Part shown: positions 28,208-36,891 of the stretch, piece by piece
Layout: each line of letters opens with the position of its first letter
Position numbering within the stretch: position 1 is the first letter of the stretch
Assembly (NCBI RefSeq): GCF_041224595.1
Contig: NZ_JBGFGN010000129.1
Span: 175,698-239,697, forward strand
Source of the DNA: Donghicola sp041224595
GTDB taxonomy: Bacteria > Pseudomonadota > Alphaproteobacteria > Rhodobacterales > Rhodobacteraceae
Length of the DNA stretch: 64,000 bases
Direction of reading: 5' to 3'
Program-made: the position numbers and the translations under genes
The notes under the pieces: generated by a model
Told to the model about the DNA's origin: nothing
The model's database searches: none
The model's input: the letters and a program-made list of their open reading frames with translations, nothing else

Positions 28208-29065
28208 TTAGTCGTCTTTGCGGCCGTACTTGATGGGGGCCCAGATGCGCTTGTTGGTCAGGTACAGTAGAACTGCCAGAACCGCGAGGAAGATCACACC
28301 GGTCAGACCTGCGGTCTTGCGCTGCATCATCTTGGGTTCTGCGGTCCACATCAGGAACGCGGCAACGTCCTGAACTTCGTGGTGCAGATCGTTCGAGTGA
28401 CCGTCGTCAAACTCAACATCTTCGCCATAGAGGGGCGGCGCCATACCGATCCAGCTGCCAGGGACGGTGTGGTTGCCGTCTTCGTCCAGACACTGCTCGG
28501 GGTAGCCGCCTGCGGTGAAGACGGTGTTGTAGTAGCCGGTGAAGTCCTCGGGGGCACATTCAGGGGCTTCTTCGTAACCGTCCAGCAGCGACGCGATGTA
28601 TTCGGCGCCACCCATGCCCTTGACGATCTGGTTAATCCCCAGACCCAGAGGGCCGTGGAAGCCAGCGCGGCCTTTGGCCATCAGCGACAGGTCAGGTGCG
28701 TCTGCCGAAGTCACTGCAGGGAATTTGTCCGCAGGAGTGGCAGGGCGGTAATCTTCGATGCTGTTGTCGTAGATTTCGATGTTCGACGCGTAGGCACGAA
28801 CTTGGTCTTCGGGCATGCCGGGACCGGATTCGTCACCAAGGGTACGGATCGAAACATACTGCAGACCGTGACACGCCGAGCAAACCTCGGTGTAGATTTT
28901 CAGGCCGCGCTGCAGCTGGTTCTGGTCGTACGCGCCGAACGGACCTTCGAACGAGAAGTCGAAGTCGTGAACGTGGGCTTCGCCGCCTGCTGCCAGCGCA
29001 CCCCCGGCCGACAGGCCGAGAGCAGCGATCGCAGTAAGGGTCAGTTTCCTAATCATTTGGGTCAC
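28208..29065 (-). CDS. petC: Cytochrome c1 of the bc1 complex
   Basis: A 285-residue periplasmic cytochrome anchored by a C-terminal helix. A signal peptide ends near residue 26 (GGALAAGG). The haem c site is CSACH at residues 62-66. The helix TGVIFLAVLAVLLYLTNKRIW near 255-275 anchors it. The protein passes electrons from the Rieske centre to cytochrome c. It is the last gene of petABC, 5 bases after petB, and a terminator follows. Confidence 0.96.
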   Translation of the reverse strand: MTQMIRKLTLTAIAALGLSAGGALAAGGEAHVHDFDFSFEGPFGAYDQNQLQRGLKIYTEVCSACHGLQYVSIRTLGDESGPGMPEDQVRAYASNIEIYDNSIEDYRPATPADKFPAVTSADAPDLSLMAKGRAGFHGPLGLGINQIVKGMGGAEYIASLLDGYEEAPECAPEDFTGYYNTVFTAGGYPEQCLDEDGNHTVPGSWIGMAPPLYGEDVEFDDGHSNDLHHEVQDVAAFLMWTAEPKMMQRKTAGLTGVIFLAVLAVLLYLTNKRIWAPIKYGRKDD

Positions 29066-29070
29066 CTTTC

Positions 29071-30399
29071 TTACTCGGCAGGGGTGGCGTCAGCCGACTT
29101 GCCGTAATGCGCTTTGAAGTCGTCTTCGATGGTCGCGACCGGAGTCTCGGGCTTCTCGAAGATGCCAAGCAGCGGCAGAACTACTAGGAAATAAGCGAAC
29201 CAGTAGGTCGCACCCAGCAGCGAGATGTAGGGGTAGATACCTTCGGCGGGCATTGCACCAGCCCACATCAGAACCATGAAGTCGACGCAGAGCAGGCGGA
29301 ACCACCATTTGAAGGCAGGGCGATAGCGGCCCGAACGAACGCTCGAGGTGTCCAGCCAAGGCGCCAGCGCCATGACAGCGATCGCACCGAACATCGCCAG
29401 AACACCAAAGAACTTTGCGTCGATGATGCCGAACGAGATCCAGCTTGCGAACTGAACAACCCAGACTTCCGAGTCAAACGCACGCAGGATCGCGTAGAAG
29501 GGCAGGAAGTACCATTCGGGAACGATGTGCGAGGGCGTCGCCAGAGCGTTTGCTTCGATGTAGTTGTCGGGGTGGCCAAGGTAGTTGGGCATGAAGCCAA
29601 CAACTGCAAAGAACACGGCCAGAACAACTGCCAGAGCGAACAGGTCCTTGATCACGAAATAGGGCCAGAAGGGCAGGGTGTCTTTTTCTGCTTCGGCTTT
29701 CGATGTGCGGCGAACTTCAACACCAGTGGGGTTGTTGTTGCCGGTCGAGTGGAAGGCCCAAATGTGGACGACAACCAGGCCTGCGATCAGGAAGGGCAGC
29801 AGGTAGTGCAGCGAGAAGAAGCGGTTCAGCGCGGGCTGACCAACAGCCGATGCACCCAGCAGCCATGTCTGGATCGCTTCGCCGATGAAGGGGATTGCGC
29901 CGAACAGGCCGGTGATCACTGCGGTACCGTGGAACGACATCTGGCCCCAAGGCAGAACGTAGCCCATGAACGCGGTGCCCATCATCAGCAGGTAGATCAG
30001 CATACCGATGATCCATGTGATTTCACGGGGCGCCTTGTACGAGCCGTAGAACAGACCACGGAAGATGTGCAGGTAAACAGCAACAAAGAACAGCGATGCG
30101 CCGTTCATGTGCAGGTAGCGGATAAAGTGGCCGCCGTTCACGTCGCGCATGATGTGCTCGATCGAAGCGAATGCCATGTCGACGTGGGGGGTGTAGTGCA
30201 TCACCAGAACAACGCCGGTAATGATCTGCAGAGCCAGACAGAAGGTCAGGATGATGCCCCAGATCCACATCCAGTTCAGGTTCTTGGGGGTGGGGATCAT
30301 CAGAGTGTCATACAGCAGGCCGATGATCGGCAGACGGCTGTTGACCGCTTTGGTAAAGCCGGACTTTGGCTCGTAATGGTCGTGTGGGATACCCGACAT
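29071..30399 (-). CDS. petB: Cytochrome b of the bc1 complex
   Basis: A 442-residue membrane protein with eight helices. The haem-ligand histidines are the paired His in LHMNGASLFFVAVYLHIF and LHYLLPFLIAGLVVVHIW, each 14 apart. The quinol-oxidation motif PEWYFLPFYAILRA is present. The start is ATG with GGAGA upstream. It lies 18 bases after petA and 5 before petC. Confidence 0.97.
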   Translation of the reverse strand: MSGIPHDHYEPKSGFTKAVNSRLPIIGLLYDTLMIPTPKNLNWMWIWGIILTFCLALQIITGVVLVMHYTPHVDMAFASIEHIMRDVNGGHFIRYLHMNGASLFFVAVYLHIFRGLFYGSYKAPREITWIIGMLIYLLMMGTAFMGYVLPWGQMSFHGTAVITGLFGAIPFIGEAIQTWLLGASAVGQPALNRFFSLHYLLPFLIAGLVVVHIWAFHSTGNNNPTGVEVRRTSKAEAEKDTLPFWPYFVIKDLFALAVVLAVFFAVVGFMPNYLGHPDNYIEANALATPSHIVPEWYFLPFYAILRAFDSEVWVVQFASWISFGIIDAKFFGVLAMFGAIAVMALAPWLDTSSVRSGRYRPAFKWWFRLLCVDFMVLMWAGAMPAEGIYPYISLLGATYWFAYFLVVLPLLGIFEKPETPVATIEDDFKAHYGKSADATPAE

Positions 30400-30417
30400 A
30401 GTTAAATCTCCTCTCCC

Positions 30418-30981
30418 TTAACCCAGCTTGATCGTGGCATCGTCCACGAACTCGGCAACGGGGATGTGCAGGTTTTCGGGCGCGGGGCCTTTGCGGATGC
30501 GGCCAGCGGTGTCGTAGTGCGAACCGTGGCAGGGGCAGAACCAGCCGCCAAAGTCACCTGCGCCGTCACCCAGAGGCACACAGCCGAGGTGGGTGCAGAC
30601 ACCCATCTGAACCAGCCATTCGCCGTTTTCGTCCATTGCGCGGTTTGCGTCGGTCGCGGGAACCTCGCCAGCGTCGTTTGCGTTGCGTGCAACGGGATCG
30701 ATCAGGTCATCCAGATCAACGGCGCGGGCTGCTTCGATCTCGGCTTCGGTACGACGACGGATGAAGACAGGCTTACCCTGCCACAGCACGGTCATCTGCG
30801 ATCCGACTTCCAGTGCGCTCACGTCCACACGGATCGACGACAGCGCTTTCACGTCTGCCGAGGGGTTCATCTGATTGACGAGGGGCCAAATTGCGGCACC
30901 TGCAGTCACCGCACCTGCGCCAGCTGTGGCGTAGTAGAGGAAATCTCTGCGGGTGCCTTCGTGATCTTCTGCGTGGGACAC
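30418..30981 (-). CDS. petA: Rieske iron-sulfur protein of the bc1 complex
   Basis: A 187-residue protein. After a short cytoplasmic start (GTRRDFLYYATAGAGAV) comes a twin-arginine-type membrane anchor, then the soluble domain with the [2Fe-2S] motifs CTHLGC and CPCHGSHY. I choose the GTG at 30981, because the first residues (SHAED.. GTRRDFLY) match my memory of the Rhodobacter Rieske N-terminus and GGAG lies 7 bases upstream. An in-frame ATG at 31083 would add 34 residues of unlike sequence. It is the first gene of petABC. Confidence 0.95.
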   Translation of the reverse strand: MSHAEDHEGTRRDFLYYATAGAGAVTAGAAIWPLVNQMNPSADVKALSSIRVDVSALEVGSQMTVLWQGKPVFIRRRTEAEIEAARAVDLDDLIDPVARNANDAGEVPATDANRAMDENGEWLVQMGVCTHLGCVPLGDGAGDFGGWFCPCHGSHYDTAGRIRKGPAPENLHIPVAEFVDDATIKLG

Positions 30982-31329
30982 GAGGTTTCTCCATTCTCTT
31001 GTCGACCGAACTCCAAAGAATGCCAGAGCAAAGCCGAACCGATACAGATTTGGGCCACGGATTGCCGCAGCCCTTGTCATCACGCGCTATTTAACGAGAG
31101 GGTTTGCATCCGTCCAGCGGACATTCGAGCGCATCTGCAGCATGACAGTCGGTAAAATGGTCCGAGTCGCCGCAAATCAACAGTAATGCGTCAGAACACC
31201 ACATCTAATCGGTGTGCCACAGCATTCAATGGCCATGCGCTGAGAATCAGTTTTGCCCCTGATTTAGGCAATATCTTCGGTATTGCAGGCCAACTGATTC
31301 TGACGAAAAATCCAAGTTTTCCGTGCGGG
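30982..31329. other. Intergenic region upstream of petABC
   Basis: This 348-base stretch between petA and the end of mtaB has no convincing gene. It should carry the petABC promoter; TGGACG, 17 bases, TAAATA on the minus strand near 31090-31120 is a weak candidate. The part near mtaB holds the nested inverted repeat listed separately. No FNR box of the TTGAC-N4-ATCAA type was seen. Short open frames on the plus strand (for example from 31186) show no coding character. Confidence 0.6.
31243..31301. repeat. Nested inverted repeat downstream of mtaB
   Basis: AGAATCAGTT (31243-31252) and AACTGATTCT (31292-31301) are perfect complements. Inside them GCAATA and TATTGC form a second hairpin with a 7-base loop. 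No T-run adjoins on either strand, so a classic terminator is not indicated; it may be an mRNA 3'-end structure of mtaB or a protein-binding site. Confidence 0.6.
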
Positions 31330-32592
31330 TTAGGCCAGCAGCTGCCCGCCAGAGATACCTTGGATCTTCGCGCGGACGATCTGGCTTTCGGGCTGATCAG
31401 TGTCGAATAGAACTTCGGTAAATTGCTCGGTTCGACCCATGCGGGGATTTTCCAGCAAAATCGAATGGTCCCGTCCGACTTGCGACGAAAGATGCATTTG
31501 TACGCGGCGCTCGCCGGCATCCCGCAGGCGCGCGGCTCGGTCTTTGATCGCTTTGCCGTTCACTTGCGGCATTCGCGCGGCAGGAGTGCCGGGGCGGGGC
31601 GAGTAGGGGAAGACGTGCAGCCAAGTCAGGTGACACTCGTCCACCAGCTTTAGCGAGTTTTCAAAGTGCGCGTCGGTTTCCGTGGGGAATCCCGCAATAA
31701 TGTCTGCGCCAAAAGTCATTTCGGGGCGCAGCTTGATCGCCTCTTCGGCAAAGCGGATGGCGTCGTCGCGCAGGTGGCGGCGCTTCATACGCTTTAGGAT
31801 CAGGTCGTCGCCGTGCTGCAGAGACAGATGCAGGTGGGGCATCAGGCGTGGTTCTGTCGCGATGGCCTGCATCAGCGCTTCGTCCACCTCGATGGAATCA
31901 ATCGAAGAGATTCGCAGGCGCGGCAGGTCGGGCACCAGTTTCAGGATGCGCAGCACCAAATCCCCCAGTTTCGGGGTGGCGGGCAGATCCGCGCCCCAAC
32001 TGGTCAGGTCCACGCCAGTTAGAACGACTTCGTTATAGCCGCGCTGAACCAGACGTTTGATCTGGTCCACGACGACGCCCGCAGGCACAGACCGCGAATT
32101 GCCGCGACCAAAGGGGATAATGCAGAAGGTACAACGGTGATCGCAACCGTTCTGGACCTGCACATAGGCACGGCTGCGGGTACCGAAGCCGTCGATCAGG
32201 TGGCCAGCGGTTTCGGTGACGGACATGATGTCATCCACCTGCACGCGCTCGGTCTCGCCGATGAAATTCGGTCCTTTGGCCAAACCTTGCCACGTCTCGG
32301 CCTGCATCTTTTCAGTGTTGCCGATGATGTGGTCGACCTCTTCCATCTCGGCAAAGGTCTCTGGCTCGGTCTGCGCGGCGCAGCCGGTTACGATGATCTT
32401 GGCGTCGGGGTTCTCGCGGCGGATGCGGCGGATTTCCTGACGGGCCTTGCGCACAGCCTCGGAGGTGACGGCACAGGTGTTCACCACATGCGCGTTGGAC
32501 AGGCCGGCCTGATGGCTCAGTTCTTCCATCGCGTGGGTTTCGTAGGCGTTCAGACGACAGCCCAGGGTGGTGAACTTGGGCACATCAACCAT
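31330..32592 (-). CDS. mtaB: tRNA t6A37 methylthiotransferase
   Basis: A 420-residue radical-SAM enzyme that adds a methylthio group to t6A at position 37 of tRNAs reading ANN codons. The N-terminal UPF0004 domain begins FTTLGCRLNAYETHAMEE with its cysteines near residues 12, 40 and 74. The radical SAM site is CDHRCTFCIIPFGRG near 150. The C-terminal TRAM region is present but compact. It overlaps dapF by 8 bases and is translated after it. Confidence 0.93.
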   Translation of the reverse strand: MVDVPKFTTLGCRLNAYETHAMEELSHQAGLSNAHVVNTCAVTSEAVRKARQEIRRIRRENPDAKIIVTGCAAQTEPETFAEMEEVDHIIGNTEKMQAETWQGLAKGPNFIGETERVQVDDIMSVTETAGHLIDGFGTRSRAYVQVQNGCDHRCTFCIIPFGRGNSRSVPAGVVVDQIKRLVQRGYNEVVLTGVDLTSWGADLPATPKLGDLVLRILKLVPDLPRLRISSIDSIEVDEALMQAIATEPRLMPHLHLSLQHGDDLILKRMKRRHLRDDAIRFAEEAIKLRPEMTFGADIIAGFPTETDAHFENSLKLVDECHLTWLHVFPYSPRPGTPAARMPQVNGKAIKDRAARLRDAGERRVQMHLSSQVGRDHSILLENPRMGRTEQFTEVLFDTDQPESQIVRAKIQGISGGQLLA

Positions 32593-33427
32593 TGTGAGCC
32601 TCTAGGAATGCCGGGGTAAAGGTGCCGCTGAACACATGGGCGGTCGGCCCCTCCATCCAGACGCCGTCGTCGCGCCAGTCGATGACCAGATCGCCAATCT
32701 CGAGGCTGATACGGACTCTGCGGCCGGTGATGCCTCGGCGGGCAGCAGCGACGGCGGTCGCACAGCTGGACGAACCGGACGCCATGGTGATGCCGGTGCC
32801 ACGCTCCCATACCCGCATCCGCAGGTGGTCAGGGCCGATCAGGTGCGCGACCTGAACATTCGTGCGCTCTGGGAAAATCGGATGATGTTCGTGGGCAGGG
32901 CCAAAGGTGCTCAGGTCCACAGCCTCGGCATCATCGACAAAGAATGTGCAGTGCGGGTTGCCCATGCCGGTCGCGACGGGGTCGCCGTCGATGGGCAAGT
33001 GCAAAGTGTCGATGTTCTGCGCAATGGGCACTTCGTTCCACGCCAGCAGCGGCGCGCCCATGTTCACGCGGGTCAGGCCGTTGCCTGCATCCTCGCAGGG
33101 CAAGAGGCCGCGTTCGGTCTCTAGCACCAAGCGATCCACGCCGCGGGTATCCATCAGATGGCGCGCGATGCAGCGAGTGGCATTTCCGCAGGTCGCCGAC
33201 AGAGAGCCATCGGCATTATAAAAGACCAGACGCGCGTCGGCGCGATCCGATTCCTCGATCACGGCCAGCTGGTCGAAACCGACGCCCGTGTTGCGGTGGG
33301 CAATCGCGGAAACCAGCGAATCCGACAGCCCCCCAGGGACGTCGGTTCCATTGATCACTACAAAGTCGTTGCCTAGCCCGTGCATTTTCATGAAGGGCAG
33401 GCCGGAAGAGGCGGTCTGTGTCTGCAT
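32585..33427 (-). CDS. dapF: Diaminopimelate epimerase (second catalytic Cys replaced by Ser)
   Basis: A 280-residue DapF-like protein. It should interconvert LL- and meso-diaminopimelate in lysine and peptidoglycan synthesis. The fold markers are FMKMHGLGNDFVVI near residue 12, the first catalytic segment DGSLSATCGNATRC with Cys80, MGNPHCTFFV near 155, and RVWERGTGITMASGSSSCATA near 205. In the last segment the usual second catalytic Cys is Ser217 (codon TCC at 32777-32779). The chosen start is the ATG at 33427; it is weakly supported by a Shine-Dalgarno. It precedes mtaB with an 8-base overlap. Function may be reduced or altered; see findings. Confidence 0.85.
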   Translation of the reverse strand: MQTQTASSGLPFMKMHGLGNDFVVINGTDVPGGLSDSLVSAIAHRNTGVGFDQLAVIEESDRADARLVFYNADGSLSATCGNATRCIARHLMDTRGVDRLVLETERGLLPCEDAGNGLTRVNMGAPLLAWNEVPIAQNIDTLHLPIDGDPVATGMGNPHCTFFVDDAEAVDLSTFGPAHEHHPIFPERTNVQVAHLIGPDHLRMRVWERGTGITMASGSSSCATAVAAARRGITGRRVRISLEIGDLVIDWRDDGVWMEGPTAHVFSGTFTPAFLEAHNG

Positions 33428-33494
33428 GGCGGGGCATATACGCCTGCCATCCAGATGAATCCAGCGGGTGACACAAAAAGTTTGCAATTCTCTA

Positions 33495-33523
33495 TTGACC
33501 GCTGTCCCGCAAACCCATAGAGG
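33495..33523 (+). promoter_or_regulatory. Promoter of the first tRNA-Lys
   Basis: TTGACC at 33495-33500, a 17-base spacer, TAGAGG at 33518-33523. The tRNA begins 14 bases later. The same elements with the same spacing precede the second copy, although the spacers differ. Confidence 0.7.
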
Positions 33524-33536
33524 AGGCCCCCTAAGT

Positions 33537-33612
33537 GGGCCGTTAGCTCAGTTGGTAGAGCAACTGACTTTTAATCAGTGGGTCGTAGGTTCGAATCCTA
33601 CACGGCTCACCA
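33537..33612 (+). tRNA. tRNA-Lys (anticodon TTT), copy 1
   Basis: A 76-base cloverleaf: acceptor GGGCCGT with ACGGCTC, D arm GCTCAGTTGGTAGAGC, anticodon stem-loop with CTTTTAA giving TTT, T arm GGTTCGAATCC, and encoded CCA. It decodes AAA/AAG and is a probable substrate of MnmH encoded at 9.5 kb. Confidence 0.96.
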
Positions 33613-33720
33613 CTTACTCCAAAAAACCGCTGTTTTTCCGTTGCTTGCAACGGGTTCAGTGCGTCGCGACATTCGTGTCGGGTGCGGTGGAAAAAGAGTC
33701 AGCTTTTTCGGATTCTTCTA

Positions 33721-33749
33721 TTGACCGTCCAGCTGCGACCCCTTAGAGG
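33721..33749 (+). promoter_or_regulatory. Promoter of the second tRNA-Lys
   Basis: TTGACC at 33721-33726, 17-base spacer, TAGAGG at 33744-33749, matching the elements before copy 1. Confidence 0.7.
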
Positions 33750-33761
33750 AACGCCTCAAGT

Positions 33762-33837
33762 GGGCCGTTAGCTCAGTTGGTAGAGCAACTGACTTTTAAT
33801 CAGTGGGTCGTAGGTTCGAATCCTACACGGCTCACCA
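33762..33837 (+). tRNA. tRNA-Lys (anticodon TTT), copy 2
   Basis: Identical in sequence to the copy at 33537-33612 and placed 225 bases downstream, with its own promoter. The intergenic sequences differ, so the pair is an older duplication or has been homogenised. Confidence 0.96.
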
Positions 33838-33944
33838 CTTACCAAGACATACGTAGTTCTTCTGTGTCTCGTCGGACATCGATTCTGAGCGCTTCATTGG
33901 CGTGAGAGAATGAAAAGAGCGCCCGCAGACGCCCTCTTGTGTGA

Positions 33945-35453
33945 TCAGATGTCGAACTTGACGCCCTGCGCGAGCGGCAACGCGCGCGAGTAGTTGATCG
34001 TGTTTGTGGCGCGGCGCATGTATCCCTTCCACGCGTCAGAGCCGGACTCGCGGCCCCCGCCGGTTTCCTTTTCGCCGCCAAAGGCTCCGCCAATCTCGGC
34101 ACCAGATGTGCCGATGTTCACGTTGGCAATGCCGCAATCGCTGCCAGCCGCCGACAGGAACAGTTCCGATTCCCGCAGGTCGGTGGTGAAGATGCTGGAC
34201 GACAGACCCGCCGCGACGGCGTTGTGCGCCTCAATGGCTTCTTCAAAGTCGGTGTACTTCACGATGTAGAGAATCGGCGCAAAGGTTTCTTCCAACATCG
34301 GGCCGCACTGAGAGGGCATTTCGACAATCGCAGGGCGCGCGTAGTAGGCATTTTCCGCGCCCGTCTCGACACGTCCCCCGCCGTGCACGGTGCCGCCAGC
34401 AGTCTTGGCGTCGGCCAGAGCCTTTTCCATATTGTCGAAGGCCGCTTTGTCGATCAGCGGACCAACCAGCGAGTCGGTTTCCAGCGGGTTGCCAACGCTG
34501 ACCGATTCGTAGGCTTTGATCAGGCCGGGGACGAGGTCATCGTAAACGTCCGCATGGACGAACAGGCGGCGCTGGGTGGTGCAGCGTTGGCCCGCGGTGC
34601 CCATCGCGCCGAATGCGACGGCCCGCAGTGTCATGTCCAGATCAGCCGAAGGGCAGACGATCCCGCCGTTGTTCCCACCAAGCTCTAGAATGCAACGCCC
34701 GAAACGCGCGGCGACTTTCGGCGCGACGATACGGCCCATGCGGGTCGAGCCGGTGGCAGAAACCAAGGCAACGTCGGGGCTCTCGACCAGAGTGTTCCCC
34801 ACGTCCGCGCCGCCGATCAGGACTTGGGCTAGACCTTCGGGTGCGTCACCAAAGCGAGTGATGGCACGCTGTAGAATGGCAGTACAGGCCAGCGCTGTCA
34901 GAGGCGATTTTTCTGACGGTTTCCAGACAACGGAATTGCCACAGACCAGCGCCAGAGCTGTATTCCATGACCAGACCGCCACGGGGAAGTTAAAGGCAGA
35001 GATGACACCGACCACACCCAGAGGGTGCCACTGTTCCATCATGCGGTGGCCAGGGCGCTCTGTGGCGATGGTCAGGCCGTAGAGCTGGCGCGACAGACCA
35101 ACTGCAAAATCGCAGATGTCGATCATCTCTTGCACTTCACCAAGGCCCTCGGACGGGATCTTTCCAGCTTCAATGGAGACCAGACGGCCAAGGTCCTCTT
35201 TGGCGGCGCGCAGTTCCTCGCCGAACAGGCGGACCAGTTCACCGCGTTGTGGCGCGGGCGTCATCCGCCATGCCTTGAACGCTTGTTTGGCGATTGCGAT
35301 CGCAGCGTTGGTGCTGTCGGTCGTGGCTTCGGGCAGGCTGCCGGTCTGCTCGCCCGTGACTGGGCTGTAGCTGGCGAGCGTGCCGCCTGTATAGGCGGCT
35401 TCGTCTACGCCGAGTTTCGACAGAATCTCTGTAGCAGCGGTGGCAAGGGTCAT
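33945..35453 (-). CDS. amaB: ALDH7-family aldehyde dehydrogenase, probable L-piperidine-6-carboxylate / 2-aminoadipate-semialdehyde dehydrogenase
   Basis: A 502-residue NAD(P)+ aldehyde dehydrogenase of the antiquitin type. Family-specific segments are GEVQEMIDICDFAVGLSRQLYG near residue 110 and PLGVVGVISAFNFPVAVWSWN near 150. The catalytic Cys is in GTAGQRCTTQRRLF near 300. ALDH7 enzymes oxidise 2-aminoadipate semialdehyde in lysine breakdown. It lies 46 bases after the HglS-type gene on the same strand, supporting this role. The symbol amaB is assigned by pathway and not proved. Confidence 0.85.
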   Translation of the reverse strand: MTLATAATEILSKLGVDEAAYTGGTLASYSPVTGEQTGSLPEATTDSTNAAIAIAKQAFKAWRMTPAPQRGELVRLFGEELRAAKEDLGRLVSIEAGKIPSEGLGEVQEMIDICDFAVGLSRQLYGLTIATERPGHRMMEQWHPLGVVGVISAFNFPVAVWSWNTALALVCGNSVVWKPSEKSPLTALACTAILQRAITRFGDAPEGLAQVLIGGADVGNTLVESPDVALVSATGSTRMGRIVAPKVAARFGRCILELGGNNGGIVCPSADLDMTLRAVAFGAMGTAGQRCTTQRRLFVHADVYDDLVPGLIKAYESVSVGNPLETDSLVGPLIDKAAFDNMEKALADAKTAGGTVHGGGRVETGAENAYYARPAIVEMPSQCGPMLEETFAPILYIVKYTDFEEAIEAHNAVAAGLSSSIFTTDLRESELFLSAAGSDCGIANVNIGTSGAEIGGAFGGEKETGGGRESGSDAWKGYMRRATNTINYSRALPLAQGVKFDI

Positions 35454-35499
35454 TCTAATTCTCTTCTTTTGTGCCGTTTGGTCGGGCCAATGGGCCGAG

Positions 35500-36891
35500 T
35501 CACTCTGCCGCGGCAGCGCCTGCAGTTAGGATGGAAATGCAGCGGATGCGCGAGGCGTCTTCAATCTCTTGGTAGTGCTCGAATTCGTTCAAAACGCTGG
35601 CTCCGAGGTCGGTTTCGAACCGCTGTTGGTTGGGGCTGGCGGTGAACTCTTGCGCGGACCCGTCGCCGAGGTTCGACTGGAAGATGCCGGCTGCGCTGAC
35701 GGGCAAGAAATCTTCGTAAACGATGGGGTCGATCCGCAGGTAGCCTGCTGCCAGCAAGGCATCGGGATCAGTGTCGGAGACTTGGCCCGCTGATTCTGCA
35801 CCTTTGTCGGTTAAGGTCCATTCGAAATAGCCAAGGCCGTCTTTACGAATGTCAGTCAAGTTATCAGGAAAATCTGCGAAAGCCGCGGCAAGTGCCGACA
35901 CATATTCAGCCGCGTTTGAGCCATGAGCAGCAGGCAGGCACTTGGCCCGAGCCGCGGTCAGCAACTGATCGTAGAGGGCGCGGCCCTTGGGAGTGAGTGC
36001 CTGACCGCGCGCTTCGATCTCGCCGAACCGAGCTGTGTGTGAGCCCTTGATCCCTGCGAAACTGACCGCTTCGGACAGAGCTTTGAAGCTGGTTTGGCGC
36101 AGCAAAATCGGGCAGTCGCGGCGCGGGGGGCCTTCGACCACAGCTTTGGGGGTGATGCCGTACTCGGGCATCAAGTCTTGGACACGATCAATATCCAGCG
36201 TTCGGGGCGTCAGGTGGTTGATGTGCGGTCCACGGAAGGACACCACATCTGCAATCAAGCGATGTGCATCGTGCAGTTGCTTGTAAAGGTCCGCGCTCAC
36301 GTTGGCTTCGGGGTGCCAGCGGAATGTCTCGAGTGCCTCTGCGATGAAGCGATCGGCCTGCAGATCGGTTAACCCACCCTGCTTTTCGGCCAGTTCAATC
36401 ATCTCGAGGCAGCCGCTCGTGTAAATCTGGCGGGCATCCAGCACAGACTGCGCCATATCACGGAGGGATTTGTCCTCGATTAGGTCGAGTCGCAAAAGCG
36501 AAGTGAAGACGCGAAATGGGTTCCGGCGTAGGGCTGCATCGCCCACGGGGCGAAAGGCCGTCGAGTGTACCGGCACCCCAGCCTCGGTCAGATCATAGTA
36601 TCCGACCGGCTGCATGCCCATGACAGCAAAAAGACGCCGCATGGTCGCCAGCTCTGAGGGGGTGCCAAGGCGGATCGCCCCATGGCGCTCTTCGGAGATA
36701 CGCGCCAATTGGTCGGTGCTTTCCAGATCGCCTCGAAGAGTGCGATCCACGTCCAGTACCTGATCATTCACTTTTGCGACGATGTCCATCAAAGTGCCAT
36801 ATGCGGGCACCTCGGTGCGGTACATTTCTGACATTGCAGCGGAAAATCGGCTGCGGATGTCGTCAGCGCTAATCAGATTTGTATCGGACAT
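35500..36891 (-). CDS. hglS: DUF1338 family: 2-oxoadipate dioxygenase/decarboxylase (HglS-type)
   Basis: A 463-residue protein. The family (formerly DUF1338, YdcJ) includes HglS, which converts 2-oxoadipate to D-2-hydroxyglutarate with Fe(II) in lysine catabolism. From the ATG at 36891, His70 (in ISEERHGAIRLG) and His226 (in GPHINHLTPRTLD) fall at the positions reported for the P. putida metal ligands, and a Glu occurs at 291/293 in ARFGEIEARG. This supports both the call and the start; AGGGGGG lies just upstream, while a start at 36924 would shift numbering by 11. Paired with the ALDH7 gene. Confidence 0.88.
   Translation of the reverse strand: MSDTNLISADDIRSRFSAAMSEMYRTEVPAYGTLMDIVAKVNDQVLDVDRTLRGDLESTDQLARISEERHGAIRLGTPSELATMRRLFAVMGMQPVGYYDLTEAGVPVHSTAFRPVGDAALRRNPFRVFTSLLRLDLIEDKSLRDMAQSVLDARQIYTSGCLEMIELAEKQGGLTDLQADRFIAEALETFRWHPEANVSADLYKQLHDAHRLIADVVSFRGPHINHLTPRTLDIDRVQDLMPEYGITPKAVVEGPPRRDCPILLRQTSFKALSEAVSFAGIKGSHTARFGEIEARGQALTPKGRALYDQLLTAARAKCLPAAHGSNAAEYVSALAAAFADFPDNLTDIRKDGLGYFEWTLTDKGAESAGQVSDTDPDALLAAGYLRIDPIVYEDFLPVSAAGIFQSNLGDGSAQEFTASPNQQRFETDLGASVLNEFEHYQEIEDASRIRCISILTAGAAAAE

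Noticed and set aside
31186..31410. Small plus-strand frame in the mtaB-petA gap
   Set aside because: It runs into mtaB antisense and has no ribosome site.
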